64,000 nucleotides of DNA from the NCBI RefSeq assembly GCF_902686445.1, contig NC_062224.1, positions 21,741,123 to 21,805,122 on the forward strand. The letters are read 5' to 3'. This DNA is from Sciurus carolinensis. Taxonomy: Eukaryota; Chordata; Mammalia; Rodentia; Sciuridae. Below the pieces are notes generated by a model. It did not search any database, was not told where the DNA came from, and saw only the letters and a program-made list of their open reading frames with translations. The first letter of the stretch is position 1, and each line of letters begins with the position of its first letter. Below are positions 45,417 to 56,830 of this stretch, piece by piece. A program made the position numbers and the translations under genes.

Positions 45417-48400
45417 GGAGATCCTGAAGACAGCCTTCACACTCTTCCTGCAGTGTCCTGGAACCCAGCAGGACACAATACCATGGTCTGGCAAGCATTT
45501 CCTGCAAGAGCTAACTAAGCACAATGGGAAGACCCAAGACTTCACTCCCAAGTCTCCCCTGCCTTCCCCACTCGCGGAAATGAATGGGTCCAGTGTTTTG
45601 CACATTTTTAATTCTCTGTCACCTCTACACGGACAATTCCCTGACAGCAACAGAGCAGCAGTAATCATTATTGCAGAAACACAATTGGAAAGTTTATAAA
45701 AAGATGTTAATCTCTTGTGTGTATTTAAACACACAGAGAAAAGTGGGCGAAGCCCTGGCAGGCACATGCAGGCTCTCACGTACCAGCCCAAGTCTGGAAC
45801 AGAGAAGGAGCAAGACTAGAATGAATGGATGACCTCAGAAGCAACACCAAGCGGAGCCTGAGACACACAGATGAACCTACTTATTAGCAGCAGTTTCATT
45901 GGTGACTGGACCTTGCCCCCCTCATAGTGAAGTCACTTAGGAGTATTTTAATAAGACATCTTATCTTGAAAAGACCTCATATAGAACTCCCACTTCGCCT
46001 AGCCCCATAAATTAGGACTCTAAGGAATATTTACTTAACAGTCTCTCTGATGGCAATATTTGATCACCTGGACTCTTAGGATTTGATCAAGCACTGTTTT
46101 ACCTTGAGTCCTTTCCTCCTTCTGTGCTTGTCATCAATACATGGAATGACACTGGGAGGCTCCTCAGAGCAACCTACCAGAGATTTTCCACAGCCATAAA
46201 TCACCATTAGCCTTGTCTTCAATGTCAACCCCGGTGCCTTTGACCTTTCCATCCCTTTTGTCATTGTCATAGCCTTTTTCCTCTTTGAATTCTCTGCAGT
46301 GACTGGGCTGAATGCTATGATATGGATCCAGTACCTTACAATGATTCTTGCATATCAAAAGTTCTTTTCCTATACACACAGGCATTGAGGAGATTTTTTC
46401 TTCCTTGAATCTGGAAGCTTGCATGTCAAGAACCGGATTCTGAAAGGCCAAACCATTCTGTCAACTGTGCCTTGGCTTGGTTGCTGAGAAAAGCTCGGAT
46501 ATCTAAATTTAGATTTTCTTCCCCATGGCTTAGCTCAGGCAAATATCCTTCCCATGCAAAATCAGTCATTCCCTTCCTACTCCACTCCAGAGCTCCCAGC
46601 AGAGGATTCCCCTGTTAAAGCCATCAAAACCTGGGAGAGAAGTACTTACCAAGTCCCAAGTACAGAATTAGAACTGAGGACCCATTTCCCACAGAGATAA
46701 TGGGAAAATCAGAGTACAGCAGGTCCGTTCAACAGCAGATTCTATTGCACTTCTGTTGGATAACTTGGGAGACTGGTGCCCAATTCCACATAACTAGTTT
46801 AGGAGACAGACTTTCACAGCAATAAACCATCAACTGGGAAAGAACATATGTGCAATGGCAGAGAAGGATTAATGCATGAGGTATCTGTGGCCTTGAGAAC
46901 CACCACTTAGCACAGATTAAATGATTACTTCATGTAGCTCTGTAACTTTTTTAAAATAGGCATTTTGACCCTCCACCTCCAATACTATGAGTCCATTATT
47001 ACTTTACCTCTCCTTGTGAGAGTCCTATCAAATACGTAAAGAACATACACCTCAATTCACAGATCAGAGGAGGCAAGATTAAAAAAAAAAAATACAATTT
47101 TTGACAAGTCTAGACAAGTCTAGAGAAAAGGTTTGTAGTCCAAAGTTGTTAGCAGATGATTTTATATTTCAAAATTGTCTTTTAGAACATTTGGTGGTTT
47201 AAGAGTGTAATTATAACACAAATGTTGATTACAGCAGGATTGATTATAACTGGTTAACAGCTACTTTGTGTTTTTATTTTCCATAGTAGCTCTCCCAGGT
47301 CAGGGGCTTCCTAATTGTTTTTAGAGAGTCTTTCTAAGAATATGGATGAAAATGTGCCACCTGAAGCACAGCTGCTTATTTCTGCATCCCCCTTCCAATT
47401 CTTCAAAGAGGTCTGACTCTCGTCCTCATTTTCTGGCTGGAACTGCATGCACATGAAATTCAAGCTTTGGATTCTACAGTGAGAGTACTTTGATTTAAAT
47501 TATCTTTCCTTCCTCCCTGGTCTCTCACAACTGAAGTCTAAACCTTTATGTTTTCCTTACAGGGTGAGAAAAACAAACACAAGGAAGGCCCCTCTGTTTC
47601 CTCCAGGGCATGGATCTGCAGGACTGGAATTTTAAACCCTGGGGAAAATAACCAAAAGCAGATATCTGAGCTCTTTGGAGCAACTGAACCAAAACACAGT
47701 GGATAGAATGGTCTGTTCTTTCAGAATCCAACTTTGCAGAAGAAAGAGCTTCGATTCTTGCTCTTTCTATGTGGATGTATGTGTGCACACATGTTGGGGG
47801 CTGGTGCTGAGGGGTTAAGGAAGGAAGTGGTGGTTTGTTGCCTTCTCTTTCAAACCCTTCCCTTTATCCATCTGAGAGAGTAGATGACCCCCTCTATCAG
47901 GCACAGGATCCCCTGTGAGTCTGTTACCTTCAAGGATGCTCAGTCTTCAGAGGCAGGGTATAGTAGAAACACATAGTTCAATTCTAGGCTCTAGAACTTT
48001 CCAGAAAGAACCCCAGAGGAGGATCCCCATCTAGTTCCCATACTCTAACGAAGTCCCTATTAGGGTAACTCCAATTGCTCTGGCCCACATTATTTTATTT
48101 AGGAAAAATGATGGTAAGTGGCCAAAGTTTTATTTATGAACATCGACACTCTCCCTTAGTCTTAAAACCAGGCTCACACACATAGACACACAGGCAGATA
48201 CCTCGCTCTTTATTTTTAAATCCCAGAGCCCCCTGCAAACAGTCCCTGGATGGCTAATCTTAGCTAGACTCTCATCACAGCTGAACAGGGTAGAAGCAGC
48301 TTAACCGCCTGCCACGTGCATCTGCTGGGATCAGACAGTGGTTCATCTTCACAGAGCTGACCCTGAGCCCTGGGCTTTGAGGGGAAAATAGCTTCCTAGG

Positions 48401-48463
48401 AAAGGGTATCACCTCTGTGATGACACAGAGCTGATGGGCATCAAAGCTCATTGACACCAAAGC
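45417..48463. other. Long unassigned stretch
   Basis: About 3 kb without recognised repeats or genes. A-run at 47079-47092 and a short TAGACAAGTC duplication at 47111. Open frames up to 95 codons outside the SINE-related ones show no recognised motif. A low level of old, unrecognisable repeat is likely. Confidence 0.45.
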
Positions 48464-48560
48464 CCCGGGATCCCGGGATGCCGGGAACGGCTCCTGTGCC
48501 AGGTTTGCTCATTGTGATGTGTGGGTCCAACAGAAAGCGCTCCTGCGACGGGCCCTGATT
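48464..48560. other. Small CpG cluster beginning with a 14-bp palindrome
   Basis: CCCGGGATCCCGGG (48464-48477) is a perfect palindrome and is followed by ATGCCGGG. About seven CpGs occur in under 100 bases, in a window that is otherwise CpG-poor. Just downstream, 'tttcacgtcattgtgatcat' (about 48600-48620) holds a CRE-like TCACGTCA. No transcript can be inferred. Confidence 0.6.
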
Positions 48561-48672
48561 CCCAATCTGGGCCACTGACAGATTTGCTTTTTCATTCACC
48601 TTTCACGTCATTGTGATCATTAACTCCAGACTGTCAAAGCCAGTCAGGATTTCAAACATCTTGTCTGTGTGT

Positions 48673-48674
<2 letters not shown>

Positions 48675-48706
<32 letters not shown>
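48675..48706. repeat. (TG)n microsatellite
   Basis: An uninterrupted TG run of about 16 units is read directly. Confidence 0.96.
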
Positions 48707-49074
48707 TCCGGGGTTTGGAAAACACAATAAATAATCAAGTACAATATTCTCTCTCTCACCTCCCATCACGTTCCTTTTCCTATCCAGAACCTGCCTACAT
48801 AGAACGCGCGGAATAGCACTTACCAGAGTCCTTAAAGACTGAGACACGGCACTGGTAAAAACGCACCTGGGAGGAAATGCCAATGGACTTCCCTGGCTAT
48901 CACTGAAGGAAGAGAAAGGTGGGAGGCAGGACCTGAGTTAGAAATCAGGAAACTCATCTACCAGGACACGTCAGGGTGTGCGCCCAGGTCTCCTGGGACT
49001 ACTAGCTCATCCTGCCTTACCCATATTCTTCCGCCCTCTCTCCACAAAAATCATAAGCCCGAGCCCAGAGGTCT
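48707..49074. other. Unassigned DNA
   Basis: Nothing recognised. 'gaacgcgcgg' near 48803 is a small CpG spot. Confidence 0.45.
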
Positions 49075-49195
49075 CCCAATTCCAACTCTTTGACTGATTC
49101 CTTGTGTGCCCCTGGATAAGTCACTGGAACTTTCTGGGCTCAGTGTCTTCATCTGTCCCATGGAAAAGACTGACTATACTTTTTAGCTCTTACAT
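49075..49195 (+). mobile_element. MIR SINE fragment (plus strand)
   Basis: 'gtgtgcccctggataagtca' with 'ctggaactttctgggctcag' and 'tgtcttcatctgtcccatgg' matches the MIR core 'gtgaccttgggcaagtcact' and 'cctcagtttcctcatctgta'. Confidence 0.75.
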
Positions 49196-49254
49196 TCTTT
49201 GGTTTTCCGGGGTAAAATTTGACCTGAGTTCACTTTGATTCTCAGATCAAGCCT

Positions 49255-49478
49255 AAGACAGCTGGGTGTGGTGGTGCATGCCTGTGATTCCAGCGACTTG
49301 GGAGGCTGAGGCAGGAGGATCACGGGTTCAAAGCCAGGCTCAGCAATTTAGCGAGGCCCTAAGCAACTTAGCAAGACCCTGTCTCAAAATAAAAAATAAA
49401 AAGTGCTGGGGATGTGGTTCAGTGGTAAAGCACCCCAGGATTCAATCCCTGGGGCCACAAAAAAGAAGAAAGACTAAG
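49255..49478 (+). mobile_element. Full B1-ID composite SINE (plus strand)
   Basis: B1-like half from 'gctgggtgtggtggtgcatg' through 'gaggctgaggcaggaggatc' and 'caagaccctgtctcaaaata'. The A-rich linker is followed by an ID half 'gtgctggggatgtggttcag' and 'attcaatccctgggg'. AAGCCTAAGAC before it and AAGACTAAGAC after it form a one-mismatch target duplication. The 75-codon frame here is SINE-derived. Confidence 0.96.
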
Positions 49479-49911
49479 ACTTTACTTGACTAACAAAGGG
49501 TCTTGGAACTCCAGGACAGACTCAGGAAACCATTCTGATTCACCTTTGAAGAGAGAAGAAAAACGACACAGGGGAAGGAAATAGTATACAATCCGGGCTA
49601 CCTTCAGGTGTCTGGTGAATCTGTGCTTACCATGTGATCATCTTAGGGGAATTCTAAGCGTGGTTCCCTCTTACCTGCCACTCCAGTCTTCCTCAAGAAG
49701 AAGTTCATGCTTCTTGTGAGCTGTTTCTCTAATAAATGATCACCTGCCTTTCCATTTCCTCAATACACTAAAGTTATAAAAAGTCATTAGAAAATCAGGT
49801 AGAAACTGAATGGCCTCTCCCAGACAGAATATTCTTGAACCCCCTCTTCTGGCAGGAGCAGAACTAAAGTTTCTACACAGAAGCCATTACTCTAACCTTT
49901 CTCACTGGTTT
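49479..49911. other. Unassigned DNA
   Basis: Nothing recognised. Confidence 0.45.
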
Positions 49912-50299
49912 TTGTCCATTTTCTCCTGCTATGACAAAATACCTGACGTTGGGATATTTATAAAGGAAAGAGGTTTATTTGGTCTCATGGTTCTGAAGGC
50001 TGGGAAGTCCAAGAGCAGGGCTCCAGGAAGGGCTGCAGGCTGCTTCAACTCACAGCAAAAAGCAGAAGGGCACACAACAATGCAAAACACTAACCTGATC
50101 TCACAGTAAATAATCCAGTCCTTCCAGAATTAATCCAATCCCTCAAGAATCTTTAAACCAGTCCCACAAAAAGGCATTAAATGTCTTAATAACCTAGTCA
50201 CCTCTGAAAATCCCTACTTCCGGATACAACATAGCAACCAATTTCAGCATGAGTTTTGGAGAGGACAAACCATATGTAAACCTTAGCATCCCTTATACA
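49912..50299 (+). mobile_element. MaLR internal region, 3' part, joined to its LTR
   Basis: 'cctgctatgacaaaatacct', then 'ggatatttataaaggaaaga', 'ggtctcatggttctgaaggc', 'tgggaagtccaagagcaggg' and 'ggacaaaccatatgtaaacc' match the end of the THE1/MST-type internal region in order. A LTR of the same type follows directly, as expected of a provirus 3' end. Confidence 0.75.
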
Positions 50300-50679
50300 G
50301 GTACAGTTTGGACCTGGAATGTCTCCTGTCCCCGTCACCCCCTGTGTTGAAGGCTCAGTTCCCAGCTGGTAGTGCTACTAGGAAGGTGGTAAACACTTGA
50401 GGAGATGGGGCCTATTTGGAGGAGGGAGATGACTAGGAGCAAGTACTTGAAAGTTATACCTTGTCCCCAGTCTTGCCCCTAATTCCCACCTGCCATAAAG
50501 TGAGCAGTTTTACTCCGTCATACACACCTGACATGATGTTCTGCCTCACCACAAGCCCGCAATGATGGAGCTAGGCAAAATGAACTGAAGCCTCTGAAAC
50601 TGTGAACCAAAAGAAATACTTCCTCCTCTGAGTTGATTTTCTCAGGTATTTTGTCACAGCTATGAAAAGCTGACTAACA
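50300..50679 (+). mobile_element. MaLR 3' LTR
   Basis: Opens 'gtacagtttggacctggaat', then 'gtgttgaaggctcagttccc', 'gatggggcctatttggagga', 'gaaactgtgaaccaaaagaa' and 'ttctcaggtattttgtcaca'. It closes near 'gctgactaaca'. Shares its late part with the LTR at 14170-14526. No coding capacity. Confidence 0.85.
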
Positions 50680-51677
50680 GCCACCAATTTGGTGAATGTG
50701 TATTTCCTTACCTCACTCTGCTCATACTATCTTAAATTTTTTTCTGATCATCTTGGTTCTATACGGTTATAAGTACTCAAACTCTGCCTGTCTGAAATGT
50801 CTTTACAGCCCTTCTAAGTGGCTGGGTCTTTCTTTTCTTCTTTACCTAAATGACTAGCAGCTATTTTGTTTACCTATGACCATATTATGTGTCTTATTCT
50901 GTAGTTTCTCTTCATCAACTCAACATTCCATATCTTACCCCATCCCCTTCTGCTGCCAGTGTCTACTGCTCAGTATCATCTCAGCCCAAAGAAGACTGAA
51001 CAAAGCATGCTCAGTCACAGAATTAGCCTCCATGCTTGAGATAGCAGCAGCACAGTAACCAAAACGTTCAAATGCGCTAAAAGACAACACACATGTGCAC
51101 ACACACACACACACACACACAAACAAGTCCTCGTATTGCTCATAATTTCTACTAAAATTTAAAACTCAGGCTTATTAAAACCACAGTTGATTCAGTTCCT
51201 TTAAGAAAATTCTTTTTTCCTCCACTCTATTCCTATATAAAACTTGGTAACCAGTCTTCATTTCCTTAAGGTTTCTTTCCAGAACATCTTTATTCTGGCA
51301 ATAGGAAGACAGGCCCATGAAATAACAGATCAGATACAAGGACTTGTCAAATGAATCCCTGTTCTAGGGTTTCTCTTTTTTGAAGTTTTGCTTTTTTCTC
51401 TACGTGGGCTTCAGTGAAAGTTTCTCCCCTGCTTCCACCATCTCAAAACATTTTCCTTGTGGGAAGACAGACGATCAACTTCCCAGCACTGGAAAGCACT
51501 GAGGCTTCTACCATCCAAGCTCTGAGGACCGTAGGCGACTGTGACAGATCAACACCATCTTCATGCAGTGTTTAAGTCAGGCAGGAACAAGATGGAACGT
51601 GCCAAGCCTCAGCCACACTTTGAAAAGGTGAGGCAGCCCAGTTCCCAAGAAGCAGTGCATGTTTAAGAAATTCTCTG
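50680..51677. other. Unassigned DNA with a CA repeat
   Basis: (CA)12 lies at 51098-51121. No gene or other repeat recognised. Confidence 0.45.
51098..51121. repeat. (CA)12 microsatellite
   Basis: An uninterrupted run of 12 CA units, read directly. Confidence 0.95.
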
Positions 51678-51785
51678 GGCTGGGGGTGTAGCTCAGTGAT
51701 AGGGTGCATGCCCAACATGCAGGAAGCCCTAGGTTCCATCCCCAGCACTGCAAAAAAGAAAAAAGAAAAAAAAAAAAAAAAAAGG
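51678..51785 (+). mobile_element. ID-type SINE (plus strand)
   Basis: 'gggctgggggtgtagctcag' starts it. 'cctaggttccatccccagca' is the B-box region, and an A-rich tail with G interruptions ends at 51783. The left edge 'attctct' shows no clear match after the tail. Confidence 0.93.
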
Positions 51786-52907
51786 AAACAAACTTCCAAA
51801 GCGAAATGTTAAGGCAGAACCAGAGGGAGAAGAGGAAGTAGGGAAAAGCAGCTTTTTTGATTTCTGAAAAAAATTTTAACTAGTAGCACTGGGTTTGCTA
51901 CCTTTTATGGCATTTCCAAATCAGAATGGCACGGACACATTATTTCAGAGTCCAGTGAGGTAAGATGCATTGATTATTCCTTACCTAGAAATAGTCGTTA
52001 CAATCAAAGAAAAAAAGAAAAATGCTTCCTGGCTTTGTGCAGAAAATGAAGAGGTGTTTCCGAATAAAGAAAAGCAATTTAATTATCATTAAACAAGATT
52101 TAACCGCTATGAGCAATCATCCTCTCACTGAGAAGCATAATTGAACTTAAGAAACCCTGTGACCTGTGGTTCTCTCTGACTCCCACTCAGCAAGAAATGG
52201 TCAAGAACTGCTCACTTCCAGGTGGGCTGCCCAGATGATCGGGAATGCATGACACAGCAGGGTAGGGACCCCAGAGAGGAAGGCAACCCCCCAAATCACA
52301 CCACTTCTGTACCTGGCTTCTGCCTGCTGCACTTCGGGGCCCCCGACAGCAGAAACACATGAATCCTCCTTCCTTCTGTGGCCTTTCCGCCAGAGGACAG
52401 ACTGTTGGTTCCATGTCCACATCCAGCAGTGGCCATCGGCCAGACCTTTAACTTCCCAGAGCAGTCAAGCGCCTGGCCCACGAGTGACAGGACCTGCCCT
52501 CTTCACACTTAGCTCGCCGTCAGTCTCACCCATTCTTCCAGCAAGCTGGCCTGACACACTCCTGACAGACAGACAGGCTCAGGATTAGGAGTGTGATTCA
52601 CAGGTGGAAAATACCGGTTTTTCATTGCTACGCAAATGCAGGCTGGGTGGGGTTTAGGTAAATCCGGATGTGGACACCAAAAAAAAAAAAAAAATCCAAA
52701 AAACAAAAAGGAGGGCAAGAATGTGTCTCTTTTTCATACATCTCACTTGACCAACTAGGCTCCGCCCACATGCCAATCAGTGAAGAAAATTAAAGTGAAC
52801 AGAGTGGGAAGGGCCACGTACAGCTCGCTAGTATACACAGGGAGAGTTAATATTCACGCGCAATGTGAGATTAGAGACAGAATCTTTACGTAATCCATAC
52901 AAAAAAT
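51786..52907. other. Unassigned DNA
   Basis: Three minus-strand frames overlap in 52187-52481 (77, 73 and 61 codons), which is the mark of stop-poor GC-richer DNA and not of a gene. An A-run of about 15 lies at 52680-52694, with no SINE body recognised before it. Confidence 0.45.
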
Positions 52908-53041
52908 ACATTGATCAGGGCTGGGGATGTAGCTCAGTTGGAAGAGTGCTTGCCACACAAGCACAAGGCCCTGGGTTCAATCCCCAGCACTGCAAATAAA
53001 TAAAATAAAATAAAAAAATAATTAAAAAAAGACATTGATCA
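52908..53041 (+). mobile_element. Young ID SINE with intact internal promoter boxes
   Basis: The body runs from 'gggctggggatgtagctcag' to 'ccccagcactgc', and the tail is made of AAAT units. A-box TAGCTCAGTTGG (52930-52941) and B-box GGTTCAATCC (52974-52983) are at consensus. ACATTGATCA occurs at 52908-52917 and 53032-53041. ID elements are copied from Pol III transcripts, and this copy could still bind TFIIIC in principle. Confidence 0.97.
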
Positions 53042-54074
53042 TGGTTACCGTCAAGTGGCCAAATAGCCAACTGTCGCAATGCCAGTGTTAAATCGCTTGA
53101 GCCTGAAAAGCCACGTAGGCATGGTGAATCTGCATTACTTGTGGTCATATCTGCCTCTAAAATATGCCATTCTGGAACTTCTAGAACAAGATAATAAATG
53201 GGAGGAGGATATAATACCCAAATGCTGGAGAACCACCCGGTGGACAGCCCCCTGCCACATTCCTGACGGTGAGGCTGCTGTCTCAGGGCAGATTCTGAAG
53301 CTCGAGTCACACTGTGCAAAGGTCAGAAACCTGGATTCAGGTGTTAATGGTGCTGGTGGGAACTCACAGTGTCTACCACCTGGGGCTGTGAGCGCAGCTT
53401 GATGACAGAGCACAGAGCACAGGCCTAGGGATCAGCGGACCGCACCAAAAACCAACAAAACAAATGCAAACTCGGCGCCTGTACTGCTTGTCTGTCCTGC
53501 CAGCCTTCACTGGGTGTATTCTGAGTGCCCAGCCTGAGCCAGGGAGGACAGGGGAGAAACAGGAGGTGGCTCCTTGAAGTATACAGTATTAACTTTTTCC
53601 CATTGACAGCAGATGAAAAGGCAAAGGTTCGATGTACCGCCATCATGTCACTGGAAAAATTCGAACTCAAGGATTTGTAACACATGTATCCTATTTCACA
53701 TCACTGCATCACTGCATGGCTTTTTTGTTTGTGCGTGGTCAAGAGGAAATATTTTAGTAACCTGACTGAATACTCTGAATGGATTTAGAACTGGGGGAGG
53801 GGGGAGAACAAAAATATCTATATTTGGCCTTTGGGTAAATGACAAGAATGATGGCTTGTGCTCCTGGACACCAGGCATGGACCCCTGTGGCACAAATCGT
53901 GCCTCCTCAAGGTTCTGTAAACTGCCCACAGTGTGTTTTGGGGAGGCCTGGAATTAGTTCTTTAGGGCTCTTTTAAGGACAGTCACAGAGACAAAAAAGG
54001 GAACAGGCTTAGTTAGAAGTGTCCCCCAACCCACTCAAAGGAACTTCTGTGTACTGTCTGAACAAAAGCTAAAA
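53042..54074. other. Unassigned DNA
   Basis: Frames of 107 (plus, 53079-53402), 92 (minus, 53135-53413) and 134 codons (minus, 52915-53319, partly the ID SINE) overlap one another. None has a recognised domain. G-rich patch at about 53790-53805. Confidence 0.45.
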
Positions 54075-54350
54075 ATATTCAATCACTCTCCTACTTAAAA
54101 TCTTTGCCCTACACTAAGAATGCAAAAGTCCTAACTGTGGCTTAATAATCCCAGCTGCCTCTTTCATGTCATCTGAGTCATTCGACAGACAAGTCTCTTC
54201 CTGCCTTGGGGTCCACTCACTTGCTACTCTTCTTCCTGGAAAACATGCCCATTATTTGCCTAGCCTGTTTTCTTGACTGTTTTCTAACCTGGCTTCTTTC
54301 TCACGTAATCCTCTTTTATTTCCTAATAGCAAGACCCCCAGTGCTGTCTT
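54075..54350 (+). mobile_element. L2 LINE 3' region fragment
   Basis: 'atcactctcctacttaaaat', 'gcaaaagtcctaactgtggc', 'ccactcacttgctactcttc' and later pyrimidine-rich text follow L2 order ('cccctgcttaaaaccctcca', 'aaagtccaaactccttacca'). Confidence 0.65.
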
Positions 54351-54391
54351 GAAACCATGGCTAGTACTGAATCTTATATACACTATGCTTT

Positions 54392-54394
54392 ACA

Positions 54395-54429
<35 letters not shown>
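54392..54429. repeat. (CA)n microsatellite with one interruption
   Basis: A CA run broken once by TA near 54401. Read directly. Confidence 0.96.
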
Positions 54430-54784
54430 TTCTCTTTGACATATTCAATGCCAGCCAGCATCACTCTTGTGTTTTCGAGCCATTATTCAGTAAAATAAGG
54501 GTTATTTGAACACAAGTACTATGACATTAAGGCAATTAATCTGATAACCAACATAGCTACTAAGTGACTAATGGAGGGTAGCATATACGGTTTGGGTACA
54601 ATGGACAAAGGGACAATTCACATCCTGATAGGTACAAGATTTCATTATGCTACTCAGAATGTGATACAATTTCAAAGTTCTGAATTGTTTATTTCTAGGA
54701 TTTTAATGTTTTCAGACTGAGGTTGACAGAAGGTAAATGAAACCATAGAAAGTGAAGCCATGGATGGGGGAAGAGGGTACTAGG

Positions 54785-54925
54785 CTTTCTTCTCTGCCTT
54801 CTCCCATTAGATTCTAAGCTCTGTGAAGGCAGTGAACGGCGCTGTCATCTCATGTAGTAAATTCCCTGTGCCCAGTGAAGGAACTATTTGAATTAAAGAG
54901 TCAGTGCTAAATGAACAAATTTTTT
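54785..54925 (+). mobile_element. L2 LINE 3' terminus
   Basis: 'attagattctaagctctgtg', then 'aaggcagtgaacggcgctgt' and 'tccctgtgcccagtgaagga', matches the L2 end 'agactgtaagctccatgagg' and 'gcctggcacatagtaggc'. A T-run follows at 54920-54931. It may belong with 54075-54350. Confidence 0.65.
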
Positions 54926-55304
54926 TTTTTTCTAAATCAAACAGATCACATGTTGCTGTACCATTTTTATGCTATTCAAAATTATCTTATTCTCACTTAA
55001 GCTTCAAATAGCATAATTTCACATATGTAAACATCAAAACCACATTCCAGAGTCTTTTCATGGGTCAGTGGAAAGTCAAACCCACTGTTTCTCAACCTGT
55101 TTGCCTTTAAGTAATGGAGTAATCTTTTACTAGTCAACTCCACTAACTTTGGATTCTTCTCCATGAAATTAAGATGAATCCCATTGCACTCAAAGGGACT
55201 TTCCACCTTGAACAACCTAAGAATACTTAAGACACTGACTGGGCAGAAACGGATCCTTTCTCACAAAATGTCTTGGGAGATGTTTGCATTATACTTGCCG
55301 CCAT
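54926..55304. other. Unassigned DNA
   Basis: T-run then AT-rich sequence. Nothing recognised. Confidence 0.45.
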
Positions 55305-55503
55305 GTACTGAGCACCTACCACATGCCAGGCACTGTGTTAAGTACTTCTCACACACTACCTCTGATCTGCAAACCACCTTGCTGGGTAGGGACTCTCAGT
55401 CCTTTTTCACAGATGCAGAAGTGGAAGCTTACTTAGATCAGGTTTTGCTCAAAACCACACAAATAGTAAGTAGTAGAACCAGTTCTTAAAGCTAAGTCTG
55501 GTC
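55305..55503 (-). mobile_element. MIR SINE, well preserved (minus strand)
   Basis: Antisense MIR: 'actgagcacctaccacatgc', 'caggcactgtgttaagtact', 'tttcacagatgcagaagtgg', 'ctcaaaaccacacaaatagt', 'aagtagtagaaccagttctt'. Nearly the whole MIR order is present. Confidence 0.88.
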
Positions 55504-55849
55504 AACAACAAAGGTAAGATCCCTCTCATCTCCTGCACTGTTTCTTGGACAAAGCCTATAAAAACATTAGGTTAGGGTCATTGTCTACAGTAGAAGTCAA
55601 GCAGATAAGAACAGCAGGTGTGTTGGACAGAAAGTGGGGGAGTAAGGTGCTCCCCAGAATCTACATCCCCATCTTAACGGGGCAGCTACTACTTAGTGCT
55701 ACCAAAGATTCTGACAGTTTTTCTTGATCATATGGTTTTTTTTTCTTCTTTTGGTCAGGATGTAAGAAATTTGATTTTAGGTGAAAATGCCTAATTCTAA
55801 GCCATTCGAAGCTTTAGTGGTTTTGTCTGTTTTGACTCTTTTGTTTGTT

Positions 55850-55927
55850 TTTTTGCAGTGCTGAGGATCAAATTCAGGGCCCCCCGTATGCAAAGTGCAA
55901 ACTCTATCACTGAGCTATACACTAACC
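55850..55927 (-). mobile_element. ID-type SINE (minus strand), diverged
   Basis: 'gcagtgctgaggatcaaatt' followed by 'cagggccccccgtatgcaaa' and 'actctatcactgagctatac' is an antisense ID body. T-rich sequence upstream (55841-55855) is the tail. Confidence 0.85.
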
Positions 55928-56629
55928 ACGTTTTAATGTTTTATTGAAATTTGCAGAAGTCATTGTGCTGCTTTTTCTGAAGACCCTTGGCCCCAAGACA
56001 GGTGCCTTCAATCTCTTCTTAGGTCTAAACCTCTAGAAGTTGCCCCATTTGACTCTAATTCCAGGAAGCACCTCTGCAATACAAGTGGAAGTACTGGCAA
56101 CACGAGAGCGTGTGTTTGGGGGTCACTGTGCAAAATGTGTGAATGGAGCCGTGCTGTGAAGTTCTATGAACCATCACGTGTTCTTTCTCTGAGGTGAAAT
56201 CTAAGGGCCTGTTCACAGAGTACAGAGGACAGATTTCTGAAGGAAAAGATTTGATCGGTGTATGAGGCTTTCTTCCTGAAATGCCAGGAAGAAGGTTGCT
56301 TAATAAATGCTTTTGACATTCCTGACAAGTAATCTTCAGGCTTGACTTCAAGGCTAAGCAAAGCTCTCCTTCCCTCCCCTTTTGGAGAGTACTGCTAATC
56401 AGTAGCAAAAGGATGGCTTCAACTCCACCAGGTTGCTCAACTCCACCCTCTGGTGTATATTGAAATGGAAAAAAAAAAAAGTAAAGGTGGGAGGTGCCAA
56501 AGAGAACTTCAGGCTACAAAGGCATGAGGTAAATCATTCCCAGCATGATTATAGTGTTTGGAAATCCAACCTCATAAAAAGAGCCACAGTTGTCATAGCA
56601 CACCCCTCAGGGATCCCAGAAAAAATGCC
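55928..56629. other. Unassigned DNA
   Basis: A 117-codon minus-strand frame (56055-56408) has no recognised motif. A-run at 56469-56480. No repeat family recognised. Confidence 0.45.
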
Positions 56630-56830
56630 CTAGGCTGAGTCAGAATTGCTGAGTTCAAATCCCCATTCCTTTGCTTAAAGAATCAAGTCTCTAGATTGTT
56701 CTGAGCCTTGGTTGCTTTATTTATGTCTCTCTTCATACATACAAATAAGAACTAAAAAAAAAAAAATTATACTTTAAATAATTTGTGTGAAAGTTTCTGA
56801 CATATAGTAAGTGATATAATATGTATGGGG
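56630..56830 (+). mobile_element. MIR-like SINE (plus strand)
   Basis: 'gagttcaaatccccattcct' with 'ttctgagccttggttgcttt' and later 'gtgatataatatgtatgg' follows MIR order. An A-run at 56755-56766 interrupts it. Old and diverged. Confidence 0.55.

Noticed and set aside
45291..45791. 166- and 124-codon frames on opposite strands
   Set aside because: Both cross the ID SINE at 45302-45416 and overlap each other. The SINE body lacks stops in several frames, which inflates frame length.
52680..52694. Poly-A run as a retroposon tail
   Set aside because: No SINE or mRNA-like body could be recognised upstream and no flanking duplication was found.
53079..53413. Overlapping 107- and 92-codon frames as a possible exon
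   Set aside because: No recognised domain, and long frames on both strands at once indicate stop-poor composition. No supported splice sites.
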